Assembly: GCA_002812745.2 (NCBI GenBank)
Contig: NCSJ02000044.1
Coordinates: 124,001 to 188,000, forward strand
Direction of reading: 5' to 3'
Length of the DNA: 64,000 bases
Source of the DNA: Scytalidium lignicola
Taxonomy: Eukaryota > Ascomycota > Leotiomycetes
The notes under the pieces are model-generated. The model worked only from the letters and a program-made list of their open reading frames with translations, had not been told where the DNA came from and did not search any database. Each line of letters begins with the position of its first letter. The first letter of the stretch is position 1. Shown here one piece after another: positions 1 to 12,382 of this stretch. Position numbers and translations under genes: made by a program.

Positions 1-3000
1 CAAGGCAGAGCAGTTGCCTTTGCCCTTGAGACATATTTGCTCCTCCAGCACTGATGAGAGAATCGAGACTAAATAGACCTGATTTATGATCGCCTTCCTC
101 TGCTAGGAGCTTTACACGCCTTAAAGCTTCGTTGAGTTTGTCCTCCTCGACTTGCTTGAAGTAATCGAGATTGGATCGGACTGTCCCGGAGAATAAAACG
201 GGATCTTGTGGAATGAACACAATCCTGGATCGAAGGGACTTGAGCTTGATCGTAGAGATGTCAATGCCATCGATATGGATGGAACCATCCCGAGGCTCGA
301 GTAAGCGCAGTAGGGATAAAGCCAACGATGACTTCCCAGCGCCAGTACGACCTACAATGCCAATCCTCTGACCAGCTTCAACGGTAAAAGAAACACCTTT
401 CAGTACCAGAGGAAGACCAGCCGAATAGGTGAGTTTGAGTTCTTTGACCTCAACCTTTCCATGCGGTGGCCAATCCTCCGAGACTTGATTACCACCCTGG
501 TCTTCAATCTCAAGCTCTGTCAACCCGATCACTTCTCCAGCAGCATCCATGCAGGTCTCAAGAATTCCAAAGTTGTTGATAGCCTTGAAAATAGCCCGGG
601 AAAATCCCATCGAAAATGTGAGACAAAACCCGAATAAAGAAGGGTCAACAATTGACTCAGATGACAAGAGAATTACACCTGTGCTAAATGAGAACAAAAC
701 ACCAATAAAAGACATTTGAAGGCCAAGCCAACGATTGAAGATCCAAAAGTGTCGCTTGGCTGTTGAAAGTCTATCAAGATGTCGGTGCATTTGTTCGATA
801 GATCTGTCAACAGCACCAAAGGCCCTAATTGTTGAGACTCCAGCCACAGATGAAGTAAAATGCTCAAGAATATCAGCAGTAGGTGCTGCATCGGCGCGTT
901 TCACCATTGATCGAGCTTTAATGTAGCCTCTACTGACTTGTGCACACCATGCGAGGAGCACTACAGTCAGGAAACTCGTGTACATAGACGTATATAAGCT
1001 TGAAGAGAGTCAGTGACTTAATATTGGATTCTATATGGCTAAAAACCTTACCCAACACCAACAATAGTCAATAGTTGAATCAAACAATCAGCAAACTCAG
1101 ACATAGTAGCGAGCACCAAGTCATCAATCACTCTAGTGTCTATGGTGAACCTTTTTAGCATTTCACCGATGGGCGTAGTATCAAGCCAGAGAATGGGCAT
1201 GCGGAGGACCTTGAAAGTCATTTTTCGGAACAGAATCTTTGACGCACGAATCGATCCGGAGAAGGTATATAGACTGAAAAGAAGCTCTAATGTGATGGCC
1301 AGCAACGAGCTCCAGAGGTATAAATAAAGATATTGCTGCAACCCACTGCCCCAATTAGCGATGAATGGAGGGGTCTTTGATTGATCAATGATCTCTTTGC
1401 GGCGTGTTGAATTAATGCGGCCTAGAAGCCATCTCGTCAGTGCATTCAACAGTTGTTTAGTGACTAAACCTAGAATATATATGAGAGTAAAACCAAGACC
1501 ACCCGCTGCAGAAAAATAACTCCCGTATATTTTCAAATCAGTCCGCGCATTAGATCTTTTGGCCTTCTTAACAACAGGTCTATTTTTAGGTATCTTCTCG
1601 CTCTTTTCTGGGTTTGATTCCTCTTCCGGTGGAGGCTTGGGTCCAATAGATACTTCTGTTTTCATGACATCTATGGCTTTTCCCATAGAGTCTGTACTAC
1701 CCGCATAACTTATGGTATTATTCCTAACATGAACAATATATTTTGTCTTTGGCAAGCATAGTGAGACCTGATGTGTAACGAGAATCCGTGTACGACTCTT
1801 GCCAAGTTCGCCGGTAAGTGCGTTGAAGATGTCTCTAGAGACGTGAGAGTCTAGAGCCGAGAAAATATCGTCTAGAACCAATAGTTGAGCATTGGAGTAC
1901 AGAGCTCTACCGAATGCGAGTCTAGCACGCTGACCTCCACTAAGCTTAACGCCTCGTAGACCAATCAGAGTCTCATCTCCTTTGGCAAGTGCTGCCAGGT
2001 CAACTTGAAGTGCGCAGGCAGCTAGAACTTTCTCATATCTCTCCTTGTCAAAAACATTACCAAAGAGTATGTTATCTTTGACTGTGGCATTTTGAAGCCA
2101 TGGAGTCTGGGAAACAAATGCGACCGGATACCCTTCAGTTATTGATGGAGCATCAATACGACCACGGAGAAGTTCAACCTCTCCGATTACGGAAGCGAGC
2201 AATAAGCTCTTTCCTGAACCTGTTTTCCCGTAAATAATACTTAATTCTCCAACAGGGAAATCAAGATTGATACCCTCAAGCGAGAACCGATAGGATGAAG
2301 TGCTTCGCTCATCTTCATCGCCTTCATCCTCAACTTCATCAGATGGCCAGGTAATGGAAGCATTTTGGAATGTAACGTGACCGGATGGGCTGGGACCAAG
2401 AATGTGCCTCTGTTCTGGTTGTCTCAAAAATTCATCTATGCGATGAGAATTCGACCTAGCGCCGAAATAATCCTGGAAGACAACTGGAACAAAACCCAGT
2501 GTTTCTTGGAGATGAGGTAGCACCTCGATCATTGGAAATATAATAGAGGGAGTGATATTCCCCTGAAGATATGCGTAGGTGCAGATTAAGGCTGCAGCAA
2601 CAAGGAATGGAGCTGTGATACGCCAGACCGATTTTATGTTACTCGCTGTAGAGCTCCATCGCAAATGCTTGATCTCTTCTTGACGAAATATCTCGATGTA
2701 TTCATCCCATTGAGCTTCTAAGGCTGAGAATTTAATCTGCCGAAGAGCATGCAGAGCTTCTGTAAGCACTTTTGTCTTCTTGTCGCGTGCTAATGTGAGA
2801 TTTTTCTGTGAAGTACGCTGTTGCTTGATAACGAATGTATGTATAGGTACACACAGAACAGTGACTGTCATCCCAACAAGACTGCTCTTCCATCCAAGGA
2901 GTTTCACGAGAAATAATATGGCGAAAAAGAATCTGACAAATGATGACGGAAGAATGTAGTTAACAGCAGTAAACTTGCTGAAGGACATTGTGTCTGATGA

Positions 3001-4071
3001 GATGAGATTGATCGGTTCCGGTGTATTAGAAGCTACCTTGGAATTGGAGATCTTTCTTTGATCTTTGGAATCCTTCCTCCTTAACGCTTTCTGATAAATT
3101 GCCATGATCAATTGTGCTCGAACTGGAATTCCCATTTCCGACCACTGGATCCATATCAAGTGATGATTGACTATGGTTTGACATACAGAAAATACTCCAA
3201 TACCAATTAACCAGATCCAAGCATCGTTTGTTCGACCTTGGTTATCTTCTAAGGTTTTGAGCAATTTCATCACACAATAAGGTGGACCGAAGGTAATTAT
3301 TGATCGCACAAACATGAGAGTCCATTGTTTAGCGAATCCAAGATAGCGTTCGGCGAGGATACGATTCCACAAAGTAACCTTGGGAGATGTCATGACAAGC
3401 AAAGGTTGGGTCTTCGATCTTGTTAGGTAATCGAGAACAGGAAGTTCGTCAAGCGGAGCGTGACATCCAGCAAGGGCAAGCGCAGCTGTGCACCAGTTCA
3501 TAGAATATCGTCCAAGAGCTGAGGAGCTTCTTTCAAGGTCTACTAACTTCCCGTCTGGCGTGAAGAGATCCGGCCGCCGAGGAATGAGAACATAAGTGAT
3601 AGCCAAGGAGACTGCCGCACACAGTTGCAACGAAGCTAGCGACACAGCAGGTGAGGACTCTTCATTGTGCAAATCTGCCGCAAGAAGTTTGGAAGAGACG
3701 ACAAGGATAGATAATAATGAGCCCCTAAGGCCAGCGGCATAGATCCTAATAGGATCATTTTTCCAATGAAGGCCAGTACAATGGATGCAGAGGAGAGGCT
3801 ACGTATCAGGTCAGTCCCATAACATAGGAAGTGGTGTATTTTGTGTCTCATCCGTGCAGCTTACCCAGAGAACTTTGCTACAGTGTAACAAACCAGATAG
3901 CTCCAGAGGGGGTATAAAGTATATATTTTCCCTGACATATTCTCCGTTCAAGATCGCGGCGCTAAAACCCAGCCATGATAAAAGTGAGGTGGTCAATAGC
4001 AGCATTCGCACACGAGAATCATATGTAGCCTGCGACTGCTTCGTAGCAATGCCATCCTCGTCCGAATACAT
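1..4071 (-). CDS. ABCC-type (MRP-like) ABC transporter, 3' part cut by window edge
   Basis: Full-size ATP-driven exporter of the multidrug-resistance-protein class, expected in the plasma or vacuolar membrane. Exons read 4071-3865, 3798-1052 and 998-1; introns are 3799-3864 and 999-1051, both GT-AG, and joining them keeps one frame. The first nucleotide-binding domain has Walker A GKTGSGKS near 2220 and signature LSGGQ near 1935. A hydrophobic second membrane domain follows, then the second nucleotide-binding domain with Walker A GRTGAGKS near 325. The second signature reads SQGQRQ at 1-30, where the window cuts the gene. The start at 4071 is the first ATG in frame, but the N-terminal membrane domain looks short for fungal ABCC proteins, so an upstream exon is possible. 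Substrate cannot be told from sequence. Confidence 0.9.
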
Positions 4072-4153
4072 GTTTTTAGTGGTAGAGCAACAGCAATTTT
4101 TGAATCTTGTGGACAGAGCGAAAGCCCTAGTGACTCCAGGTTGTTTTAAATAA

Positions 4154-5384
4154 GAAAAAAGAATTATTTGTTAAAGACCACCATTGTCTCAATGGATTAT
4201 GTTGCAATATATTGGATGGAAAAATACGGTTCAATTACAGACCATGAAGGGAGGTGGGAAGGAAAAAAGAGGGGAGTATGAGTAAATATAAGAGACAAGT
4301 GGGGTTACATGCAGGAAACTCGCTCGGCGAGACGAAGGAGGTTAAAGCTGCGACTTTCCCTATCTGTATGTAAATCAACAGCTTTCATTCTGCCAAATGA
4401 GGAAACATGAATATCAGTAGAATGGAAACGTGATATTCCAACCCAAAAGAAACTTGAGTGGCTTGTGAAATAAGAAGTTTGCAGTGTTGCACCTTCTGCG
4501 AAGCATTGATGTGGTACCTAACCTTTGCTATGTGTGATAGTCCAAGGGATCCAAACCAACAACTACGGAGGCATTGGGGAAAGACCTATCGACTAATGAA
4601 TCATTTAGAACTTTCATAGATGGTGAAATTGATTTTGAACTTGAATTATATACATCGACAAACAGGTCACACCTCTGCCAGCTAGATGCGGCTTCATTCT
4701 TCTCCATTCCACCTGTGAGAGCCATATCCTGTGCCTGCTTTTTATGAGGCTCGCTGAAGACATTATACTTCTCGTTATGCTATGTCTTCGCTGAAATCTT
4801 ACGGCTCTTGCTATCAGTATAGACAACCTCATCTTCCGGTCGTAAGAAATAGGCAATAATGTAAAGTAAATAAAGAATATCTGTTCTTCTTTTGCTCTTT
4901 TTNAAGCTTTTTACACATTAATATAATAGCTTTTTCGTCTATCTACTATTCTTTTTATAAGATTACTATAAACTTTCTCTATTTTATTTCCTGTGGTTAA
5001 TTATAGCGTCTTGTATAGTCTGCTGTAGTTATTTACTTAGTAGGGTTCTAGGACAGTTACGGACTTTTTAGTTAGCCTGTAGTTAGGAGATTCTTTGAGA
5101 TTTTCTAGCGCTGGGGCATTATAGCTTTTTGAGCGTTTAGAAGGAGCCTTGTTCTTGTAAAATTCAAAGACTATAAAAAGGCTCCCTGTGTTAATATGTA
5201 AAGCGGAGCGCAGTGCTTAGATGCCTTAAAACGTGGCGTTTTTAGCGTCGCACTGGCCACGGTTGGGATCACGGCCTTTCGCAGTTGTCTATGATTTATC
5301 GTATCCCATTTCTTCTTCACATTTATTACAGCTTCGTTTCCGAGTAATGATCTTATATGCCATACTGAAAATATATGTTGGTCA
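4154..5384. other. Intergenic, AT-rich, no gene seen
   Basis: No convincing reading frame on either strand. About 4860-5200 is strongly AT-rich and contains an ambiguous N near 4903. It separates the divergently transcribed ABC transporter and peptidase genes, so both promoters should lie here. Confidence 0.6.
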
Positions 5385-7553
5385 ATGACGCTTCTTCAGA
5401 AAAAGCCGCTCATCGAGAAACTAGTCGATAGCTTGGTCATCGACGAGATTTCCATCTCACCATCCGGGACGAAGATCATCTATACCGTGAAATCCTTTGG
5501 GCACAGTCCTGGACATAGAGTCTCTTCTTTATGGGTAGCCCTCACTGGTGACCCAGGGTCCTATTACCAGCTTACCTCTGGTCAACATCATGACTTTTTC
5601 CCTCGGTGGTCTCCTGATGGAAGATCCCTTGCCTTTTTGTCCAACAGAGATGTTTGTGAAAGCTATCATATTTATATACTCGAAGAACCTTTTCCTGTCA
5701 GCAAATCACAACCACGCAAGTTTGGCGGCACCCACAACATCAGCGAGTTCTACTGGAGTCCCAATAGCAAGTCTATTGCTTTTTTGAGCGCAGATGAGAA
5801 GCATCGTGCAGAAGATTGTGCTGAAAAATCCAGAGATGATGCTGAAGTGTTTGGGGACTGGAAATTCACACGCCCATATCTATTAAATCTAAAGAGCTGC
5901 GAGATAAAAAGATTATACGATAAGGACGTGCAAACTGAAACACTAGCATGGTCTCCTGATGCGTCCCAGCTGTTACTTGGTATCTACAAAACTCCAGAGC
6001 TTGGTTCTACATACCAGTCCGGCACCCAATTTGAGATAATTCCGATTTATAAACATTCCACAACTTCATTGCATTTCGTCTCTCATTTCCCAGGCCCAAT
6101 ATTGAGCAAGAGCCTTGTTTGGGCAAATGATAATAGGATTTTTTTTACATCAGGAGCGAACCCGGAGTTTGTCAATTCTTCAAGGGCGGTATATCATCTT
6201 TATCAGCAACGCGGAGCCTGGGCGTGGTCGAGATATTCTCATGGAGAAATTGATTGTGTTGCAGAACTTCGATCTGCTAATGGGCTTGTCTTTGGAAAGG
6301 TTCAGTCGGGATTGTCAGATGAAATCCATATTTTGAGTGTTCTGAATCAAGCTGAGGGAGTTATATATTCTGCAGAAGAAGAGATCAGTGCTTGGGATGT
6401 GAGAGCTCTTGCTGAGGGAGGATATGTTCTAGCACTTGCGAAAAGCAAAACCCTCGATCCACAAGAGCTTTTTACAGTACAACTCGATTCATATATTGAC
6501 GATACCAATGACATTTACAGTATCGTAAGGGCTAACGATATTGCAGTCACTATTAATGGAAACACGGACGACAATGCGAGAGAAACCTACTCTCTGACCA
6601 ATATTCCATTGCCTGTGAATAGCCTTACACAAATAAGCTATCACAATCAGGATTTATCGAATTCATTAAACCTTAAAATCCATTCTCAAGTCATCAGATG
6701 CAAATCCCAAGATAACACCACGGATTTAGACGCACTGTTTATTGCTCCTTTTGAATCGCCTTCCAGGAAATTACCCACTTGCATCTTCATACACGGCGGT
6801 CCATATGATCGGGTAACCTTCTCTTTTAATTCTAATTCATCTTACATGCTTTGGGAAGCACTTATCCTATCTCTTTCTCAGCCACAAACTGGAGATTCCC
6901 CAAATACCTCACATCATTTCGCCATACTTGCACCAAATTATCGGGGAGGAAGCTCTCGTGGAGAAAGCTTCGCTGCACATGCCCGTGGTGGTGTAGGCAC
7001 TGTTGACTACGATGACGTTATTTCTCTTGTGGATGAAGGAATTAAACGCGGTTTGCTAGATCCAGAAAGGATCGTCGTCGGTGGTTGGAGCCAAGGAGGA
7101 ATACTGTCCTACCTTCTGGCAACAAGACGAAACTTGGAAGCGAAAGTCGACGACTGGAAGATCAGAGGCGCCATATGTGGAGCAGGAGCCACGGATCTTG
7201 ATATGCTCGCACTGACAAGTGATCACCCATATTTCGAAGCCGAACTTGTTGGTGGATGGCCTTGGGATTCAAAAAGGGATAATTCTATTGCTGAAAATGC
7301 TAGCGCCATCAAAAGGTTTCGAGCACATGGTACATCGGAGACCGTGCCTTCTGTACTTATTCTTCATGGCCAAGAAGACAAAAGAATACCAGTAGGCCAG
7401 GCAATTGGTTTTCAGAGGGCATGTCAAGCATGTGGTGTGCCTTGCGAGATGGTAACTTATCCAAGAGAACCGCATCTCATTAGAGAAAGAGCTCACTTGA
7501 TTGATCTGCTAGAACGAGTAGCGAAATTTTGTATTATGCATTTAAGCAATTGA
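5385..7553 (+). CDS. S9-family (prolyl oligopeptidase/acylaminoacyl-peptidase-like) serine peptidase
   Basis: Single-exon protein of 722 residues. The N-terminal two thirds look like a beta-propeller with repeated W-SPDG/S-type blades (for example RWSPDGRSLAFLS and AWSPDASQLLL). The C-terminal alpha/beta hydrolase domain begins around residue 455. The catalytic triad is visible: Ser569 in GGWSQGG, Asp665 in HGQEDKRIP and His697 in PREPHLI. An oxyanion-type HGGP motif lies near residue 470. Known S9 enzymes cleave short peptides or N-acylated residues; no signal peptide is seen, so a cytosolic role is likely. The start is the first ATG and is followed at once by conserved propeller sequence. 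The length matches the family. Confidence 0.92.
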   Translation: MTLLQKKPLIEKLVDSLVIDEISISPSGTKIIYTVKSFGHSPGHRVSSLWVALTGDPGSYYQLTSGQHHDFFPRWSPDGRSLAFLSNRDVCESYHIYILEEPFPVSKSQPRKFGGTHNISEFYWSPNSKSIAFLSADEKHRAEDCAEKSRDDAEVFGDWKFTRPYLLNLKSCEIKRLYDKDVQTETLAWSPDASQLLLGIYKTPELGSTYQSGTQFEIIPIYKHSTTSLHFVSHFPGPILSKSLVWANDNRIFFTSGANPEFVNSSRAVYHLYQQRGAWAWSRYSHGEIDCVAELRSANGLVFGKVQSGLSDEIHILSVLNQAEGVIYSAEEEISAWDVRALAEGGYVLALAKSKTLDPQELFTVQLDSYIDDTNDIYSIVRANDIAVTINGNTDDNARETYSLTNIPLPVNSLTQISYHNQDLSNSLNLKIHSQVIRCKSQDNTTDLDALFIAPFESPSRKLPTCIFIHGGPYDRVTFSFNSNSSYMLWEALILSLSQPQTGDSPNTSHHFAILAPNYRGGSSRGESFAAHARGGVGTVDYDDVISLVDEGIKRGLLDPERIVVGGWSQGGILSYLLATRRNLEAKVDDWKIRGAICGAGATDLDMLALTSDHPYFEAELVGGWPWDSKRDNSIAENASAIKRFRAHGTSETVPSVLILHGQEDKRIPVGQAIGFQRACQACGVPCEMVTYPREPHLIRERAHLIDLLERVAKFCIMHLSN

Positions 7554-9021
7554 AAATGGTGGCCGACTACTATATCTCCTGTAGATTTGCTAGACCCAAC
7601 TCATATCCTGAACCTTTCATGATCCTGCGCAGCCTTAGCTTGGAGATTTTAATTAAGATCGAACTGCGATAAGCTGCCCAGTGATCTCTACACGACCACC
7701 ACGCCGCGTCGAGGAAGTTCCAGAGCGCGGTGCGTCCGGGGGTAGGGGTGCGAATAGAGAGCCAGGGTCTTATCGCTAGAGAAAGAAGCTTTGGTGACTC
7801 CCGCTCCCTTCTCCGTGCATCGCTACACAGTCCGCCACATGCAAGTCCAAGGCATAAACGGGTTGGGTCTTCTATCAAACTACCGCAAGTGTACTGCATG
7901 GCGTCGTACATGGCCAGACCTAATAAACTGTAAAAGTGGGAAATGTTAATGCCTAGCTCGGGATAATTTATTTAAGATAATATTCTAATATACTGTATTG
8001 CTCAAAAGATATGGCTTATAAATTTATAAAATAAATATCCCACGTATCGTTCCAAGATATTTTCCAAATTTCAGTTTTATTGAGCAAATATGAACATGGA
8101 TGAAGAACTGGATTCAATACTATTATAATATGACTAGATATAACATGGTTAACGTTGATGGCGTTACCAAACACTATGAATAGCGTATAGCAATATCATA
8201 TCACTTAGGAAATGCAATGAATGGGTCCCTGTTCATTGAAGTTCAAGGCTGATGAGTATTTCAAGCTTGTGCCTGAATATGTCTCATCTCTAAATTTATT
8301 ATTTAGTTAGATCGACCACATTTTCGTCTTTTTGAACGTTAAAAACATATTCTTGATGTCAATTACAAAAGTGAGAATAAATCACCTTTTCCTCCTGAAT
8401 GAAAGATCATCATAACTCCTCCTTGTTCATTCACACAGAATCATCTGTAATATCTTAAGATAAACTGAGATTAACCAATGTATGATATTTACTTTTACAT
8501 AAACTAGTGGAAGATTTAAATACACTCACTTTCGCCGGTACCGGTTATTTTTCAGGCAACAATAATCTGATTAAACTGAATTTTACTGAATTTTCAAGCG
8601 TCTCATACTGTATAATAATATATATTAGAATTCATTAAGCTTAAAAGTACTTTTAATAATTATTACTTGGTAGAATATAATAAGTTAAATTTTTATAATT
8701 GATCTTAATGAGGTTAGGAGGCGGTTGGCGTAATCTAGGTTTATAGGGACGTTGAAAGCCTAATAGTTACTATAATTACAGGCTGTCTTATGCCTAAAGA
8801 TTGCTATAATTATAGGGCAGTTCAGTACATTATACAAGAAAGTGGTCCGTGCAACAACCGGTACCGGCAAAAGTGAAGGTATAAACTTCTGCCTAAATAG
8901 GCCAGCTTCCCAACACTCTCTCAATCCTTTGCACGACTTCCACTCATAGATTGACCCATTGGATATTTTTACAACTGCACTTTAGCTCCTTAATTAAGTC
9001 TTCATTAGAGCGTAACACAGC
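7554..9021. other. Intergenic region holding a MITE
   Basis: No supported gene. The stretch from about 7930 to 8900 is AT-rich and contains the terminal-inverted-repeat element at 8523-8879. The GST promoter should lie in the last ~130 bases. Confidence 0.6.
8523..8879. mobile_element. MITE, 357 bp, with ~24-bp TIRs and TA target duplication
   Basis: The ends are near-perfect inverted repeats. The left end reads CACTCACTTTCGCCGGTACC, and the right end read on the other strand is CCTTCACTTTTGCCGGTACC; both continue with GGTT. The element is bounded by TA on both sides (8521-8522 and 8880-8881), the duplication made by Tc1/mariner/pogo transposases. The AT-rich interior has no open reading frame, so it is a non-autonomous element. 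Family assignment beyond TA-inserting is inference. Confidence 0.8.
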
Positions 9022-9909
9022 ATGGCCGCTCAAACCGAGCCCGAGATTGTTTTGTACGACTTAGCCTGCACCAAGAACGTCTGCTTCTCTCCCATTGTCT
9101 GGCGTATCCGCCTTATGCTTAACTATAAGCATATCCCTTACAAGACCATCTTCCTCGAATTCCCGGATATTGAGCCCACGCTGAAAGGGCTGTGAGTTAT
9201 ATTCGCCTTCGTTTACTTTTTGTTTTTCTCCTCCAACCGTCTTGCATCCCCCTTTCTTCCTTTTTATATCCCAATGCATAGCCTCAAAGCCCTCAGATCG
9301 TGCGTGAAGAAGTCTTCTGACCGGAAATTCCCTAGCGGCCTGGTCCCCGGCGAATCCGCTTCGGGAAATAAAAACAAATACACAGTCCCTGCTATCCACC
9401 ACGTGCCGACCAACACGTACATGATGGACTCAGTCCCCATCTCGCAGTTCCTCGAGTCGACCTACCCAGACCCGCCAGTGCCGCTGACGTCGGAGTTGGG
9501 CCTCGAGATCGAGACTAAAGCACGCGCTGTAGTCGGCAGGGTCTTCAGAACGTCGGTGATGCCGCGTGAGATAAACATCCTGTCGCCGCGCTCGCAGGAG
9601 TACTTCCGGCGCACGTGCGAGGCCTTACTCGGGCACCGGCTCGAGGACCTGCTCGACCTGGAGAAAGAGGATCAGGCCTGGAACGCGATTGGCGACGGTA
9701 TACGCACCGTCGGCGAGCTAATGCTGACGCACAAGGCGGACGGGCCGTTTGTGCTGGGCGCCAGGCCGAGCTACACTGACTTCTTCATTGCTGGGTCCCT
9801 CCAGTCTGCGAGGGTGGTGGATGAGGGGGTATTCCAGAGGAATATCAAGTACCCTGGTTATAAGGAGATTTATGAGGCTTGCCTGCCTTATATGGAAAAG
9901 AAGGTCTAG
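9022..9909 (+). CDS. Glutathione S-transferase-like protein
   Basis: Two exons, 9022-9191 and 9336-9909, with a 144-nt GT-AG intron whose branch site is TTCTGAC; together they give 247 residues. The join reads LKGL-GLVPG and runs straight into the conserved YTVPAI and MDS(V)PISQFLE of the thioredoxin-like N-terminal domain (glutathione binding). An all-helical C-terminal domain follows from about residue 90, including GARPSYTDFFIAGSLQ. Family members conjugate or reduce electrophilic substrates with glutathione. The sequence belongs to the fungal lineage with an N-terminal LYDL strand and no obvious Tyr/Ser at the usual position, so the substrate is open. GC content is higher than in the flanking DNA. 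Confidence 0.85.
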
Positions 9910-10678
9910 ATCTTATAGATCGGATCAAGGGCTCACCCGCTAGAATAAACAGATAAGACTAAATAGTGATGATCAAACAATGTGAAGCATTTTATTAATG
10001 TATAAATGAGTCCTATGGATTATCCACTCCCCCAAAATCTATAAGTTATATCTGGCATAAGGCAAAGAGTCAGAATCTGCTCTCGGTAAGACGAAAAGAT
10101 CAGCAAAGATATTGGCACAAGCTAGGATCTTTAATACCTTATCCTTAGATAGAAATTTATATCCCTCACGTGATAATAGAAGCTAGTAGGTAGATGTCCA
10201 CCAATAAAATTAATTCATTAATTTCGTCTGTTGGTGCCTTGCGGCTTGAAAGGTGTTGAACAGGCTACGGCTACTGTTATCATTGGTACGTACGCGAACA
10301 GTATGAATTTCAACTATCAAAAACAACTAGCTAATAACAGCTACAGCTGGGGAAATACTCCCATATCATATACGCACCTGTAAACGTACGTATCATGTGA
10401 AAATGTCTCACAGGTATGATAATTGCCCCGAGTCCGACTCTATGACTTCATATGGCTTTTGCCATGGCTTGTCACGTGAGTGTATCAAATACCTGAGGCT
10501 ACAACAAAAGGCACCAACCACACCGAGGTCTGAAAACCCTGCCCGACTTCCAACTTTGTACTTAACCACGTCAAACAAGCAATCACTACATATTTGCGCA
10601 CGATCAACCACAACCAGAGACGATCGCAATCGTTCTTCTCGGTAATTTTCGATAGCCCATCGACGACAACTTTACGAC
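9910..10678. other. Intergenic, no gene seen
   Basis: No convincing coding potential on either strand. The short frames around 10400-10640 lack any recognisable domain. The FCF1 promoter should lie in the last few hundred bases. Confidence 0.5.
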
Positions 10679-11437
10679 ATGACCAAAGCAAGGAAGACCC
10701 GCAAGTTCGGGGCAGTCAAACGTATAATCGGCTCACGCGATGCGCGACTGAAGAAGAACCAAGAGGATGAGTCCGAAAGAAAGAAGAAGGAAGCCAGCCA
10801 AAGCACGCAAGTTGTTCGCCAGATTCCCCAAGCTGCCTCTTCTCTCTTCTTCCAGTACAACACTGCTCTGGTTCCTCCATATTCTGTCCTCGTTGATGTA
10901 AGTAATTCAATATCTACTAGTTCTAGTCTGAGACTATTCTATTCTATTTACTGTTGCCATTGCCCCGACGATTGAAATTATTTCAATGAGCATAACTAAT
11001 ATTGCAAAAGACGAATTTCCTCTCGCACACAGTCAAGCACAAGCTTCCTCTACTCGAATCAATGATGGACGTGCTATATGCGAAGTGTATACCCATCATC
11101 ACATCCTGCACGCTTGCAGAGCTCGAAAAGTTGGGTCCCCGATATAGGATCGCCCTTATGATAGCTAAGGATCCAAGATGGGAGCAAATATCGTGCGATC
11201 ATCGTGGCACGTATGTAGACCAATGTATCATGGATCGGATTATAAAACATAGGATATACATCGTAGCGACGAACGATCGCGAGCTTAAACAGAGGAGTAA
11301 GCAAAATCTACTCGGTTCAAACGTTTTTGGAAGAATGATACTGACACTTAGAAGTAAGGAAGGTTCCCGGAGTCCCAATCATGAGTGTAGCGAGGGGGAA
11401 ATATGTTATTGAGAGGTTACCCAATGCACCCGAGTGA
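10679..11437 (+). CDS. FCF1: rRNA-processing PIN-domain endonuclease FCF1/UTP24
   Basis: Three exons, 10679-10897, 11011-11296 and 11352-11437 (introns of 113 and 55 nt), give 196 residues, the usual FCF1 length. The basic N-terminus KARKTRKFGAVKRIIGSRDA and the sequence QIPQAASSLFFQYNTALVPP are hallmarks of the family. The PIN domain starts at VD-TNFLSHTV, with the metal-binding Asp at the first splice junction. Further acidic residues lie in LAELEKL and ATNDRELK. The end, PGVPIMSV...IERLPNAPE, is recovered only by splicing the second intron; reading straight through gives a false C-terminus. FCF1 is a nucleolar component of the small-subunit processome and cuts pre-rRNA at sites A1/A2 in yeast. 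Confidence 0.96.
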
Positions 11438-12382
11438 GAGCTCTACGAAGCTGTAATTACTTCAGCAACTAGGGCCTTGTTCTGTTGTGCACTAGAGCAG
11501 ATCGATGCAGGAGAGAGTTCGGCGTCGTGCTTATAGAGATCTCCCTCGCCTAATATTTTTTATGTAGTAGCAGCCCTGCTCACTTTTCCGAATAGAAACG
11601 GATTTCCTTTGCGTTGGTACCGACGCGTGATACCGCTGTTACTAGTCCTATCAAAGGCTGTCACGCGGAAAGGTGAGGGGCCTACTTTATCGGCAATATT
11701 AGGTTAGTAAAGGGTGAGCAATGGTGAACAGATGGTGAACAGGGCTTGAGCTGGTGAGGCAGGGGGAAGTTTTGACGCCGAGGCTACAACTACTATTAGT
11801 GGCTAAAATTAGAAAAGCGTTCAAGAGGTGTTTGGGGAGTCTATTCTGGATCCCTCTTGTCCTATTTTTGTGGGGAAGGAGTCCAGAAATTATTAGCGAA
11901 GCATATGCATTTGATGTCGAGTGGCAAGTCATTTCTGGCATACTTGTAGTCTAGTTAAATCAACATTAAGCCTATAAAATGTTTCTTGTCATCCTTGTAT
12001 TGTGTGCAGGACAGTCTGCTCTTACTTGTAAGAGGCGTGACAGCATTGTCAAGTTTTTCGACTATGCTGACTTTGATTTTGAGTTCTATCTTGAGAAGTT
12101 TGTCTTCACACGTTTAACTGCCTGATGAAAATTTTCGATTGGGTCTAGGAAGCTAGAAAGTTGCTCTGTTCTCGATGATGCGTTCTACCGAGCGCCAGCA
12201 AAAAGCTGTCAGAAACCCCCAAAATTTTAGACGCATAAGCGAATAGCCAATCACCTCAATTTTTTTNATACAAACGAACTAGCAAAACAAAGCCACATCG
12301 AAAAAAAGGAAAGGAAAAAAATTTAACCTTGAAGCGACTGAATATTTTCTATTCAGGGCCATGAACTCAAGGAGGCATATTC
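11438..12382. other. Intergenic, no gene seen
   Basis: No supported reading frame. There is an ambiguous N near 12267 in a T-run, and an A-rich tract at about 12300-12330 downstream of the tRNA 3' end (minus strand) could serve as its terminator region. Confidence 0.5.

Noticed and set aside
7570..7933. Overlapping frames on both strands downstream of the peptidase
   Set aside because: No domain, low-complexity Arg/Ser-rich translations and mutual overlap; typical of GC-richer non-coding sequence.
11002..11412. Long second-exon frame of FCF1 ending in a different C-terminus
   Set aside because: Reading through the 55-nt intron gives an unrelated tail; splicing recovers the conserved FCF1 end.
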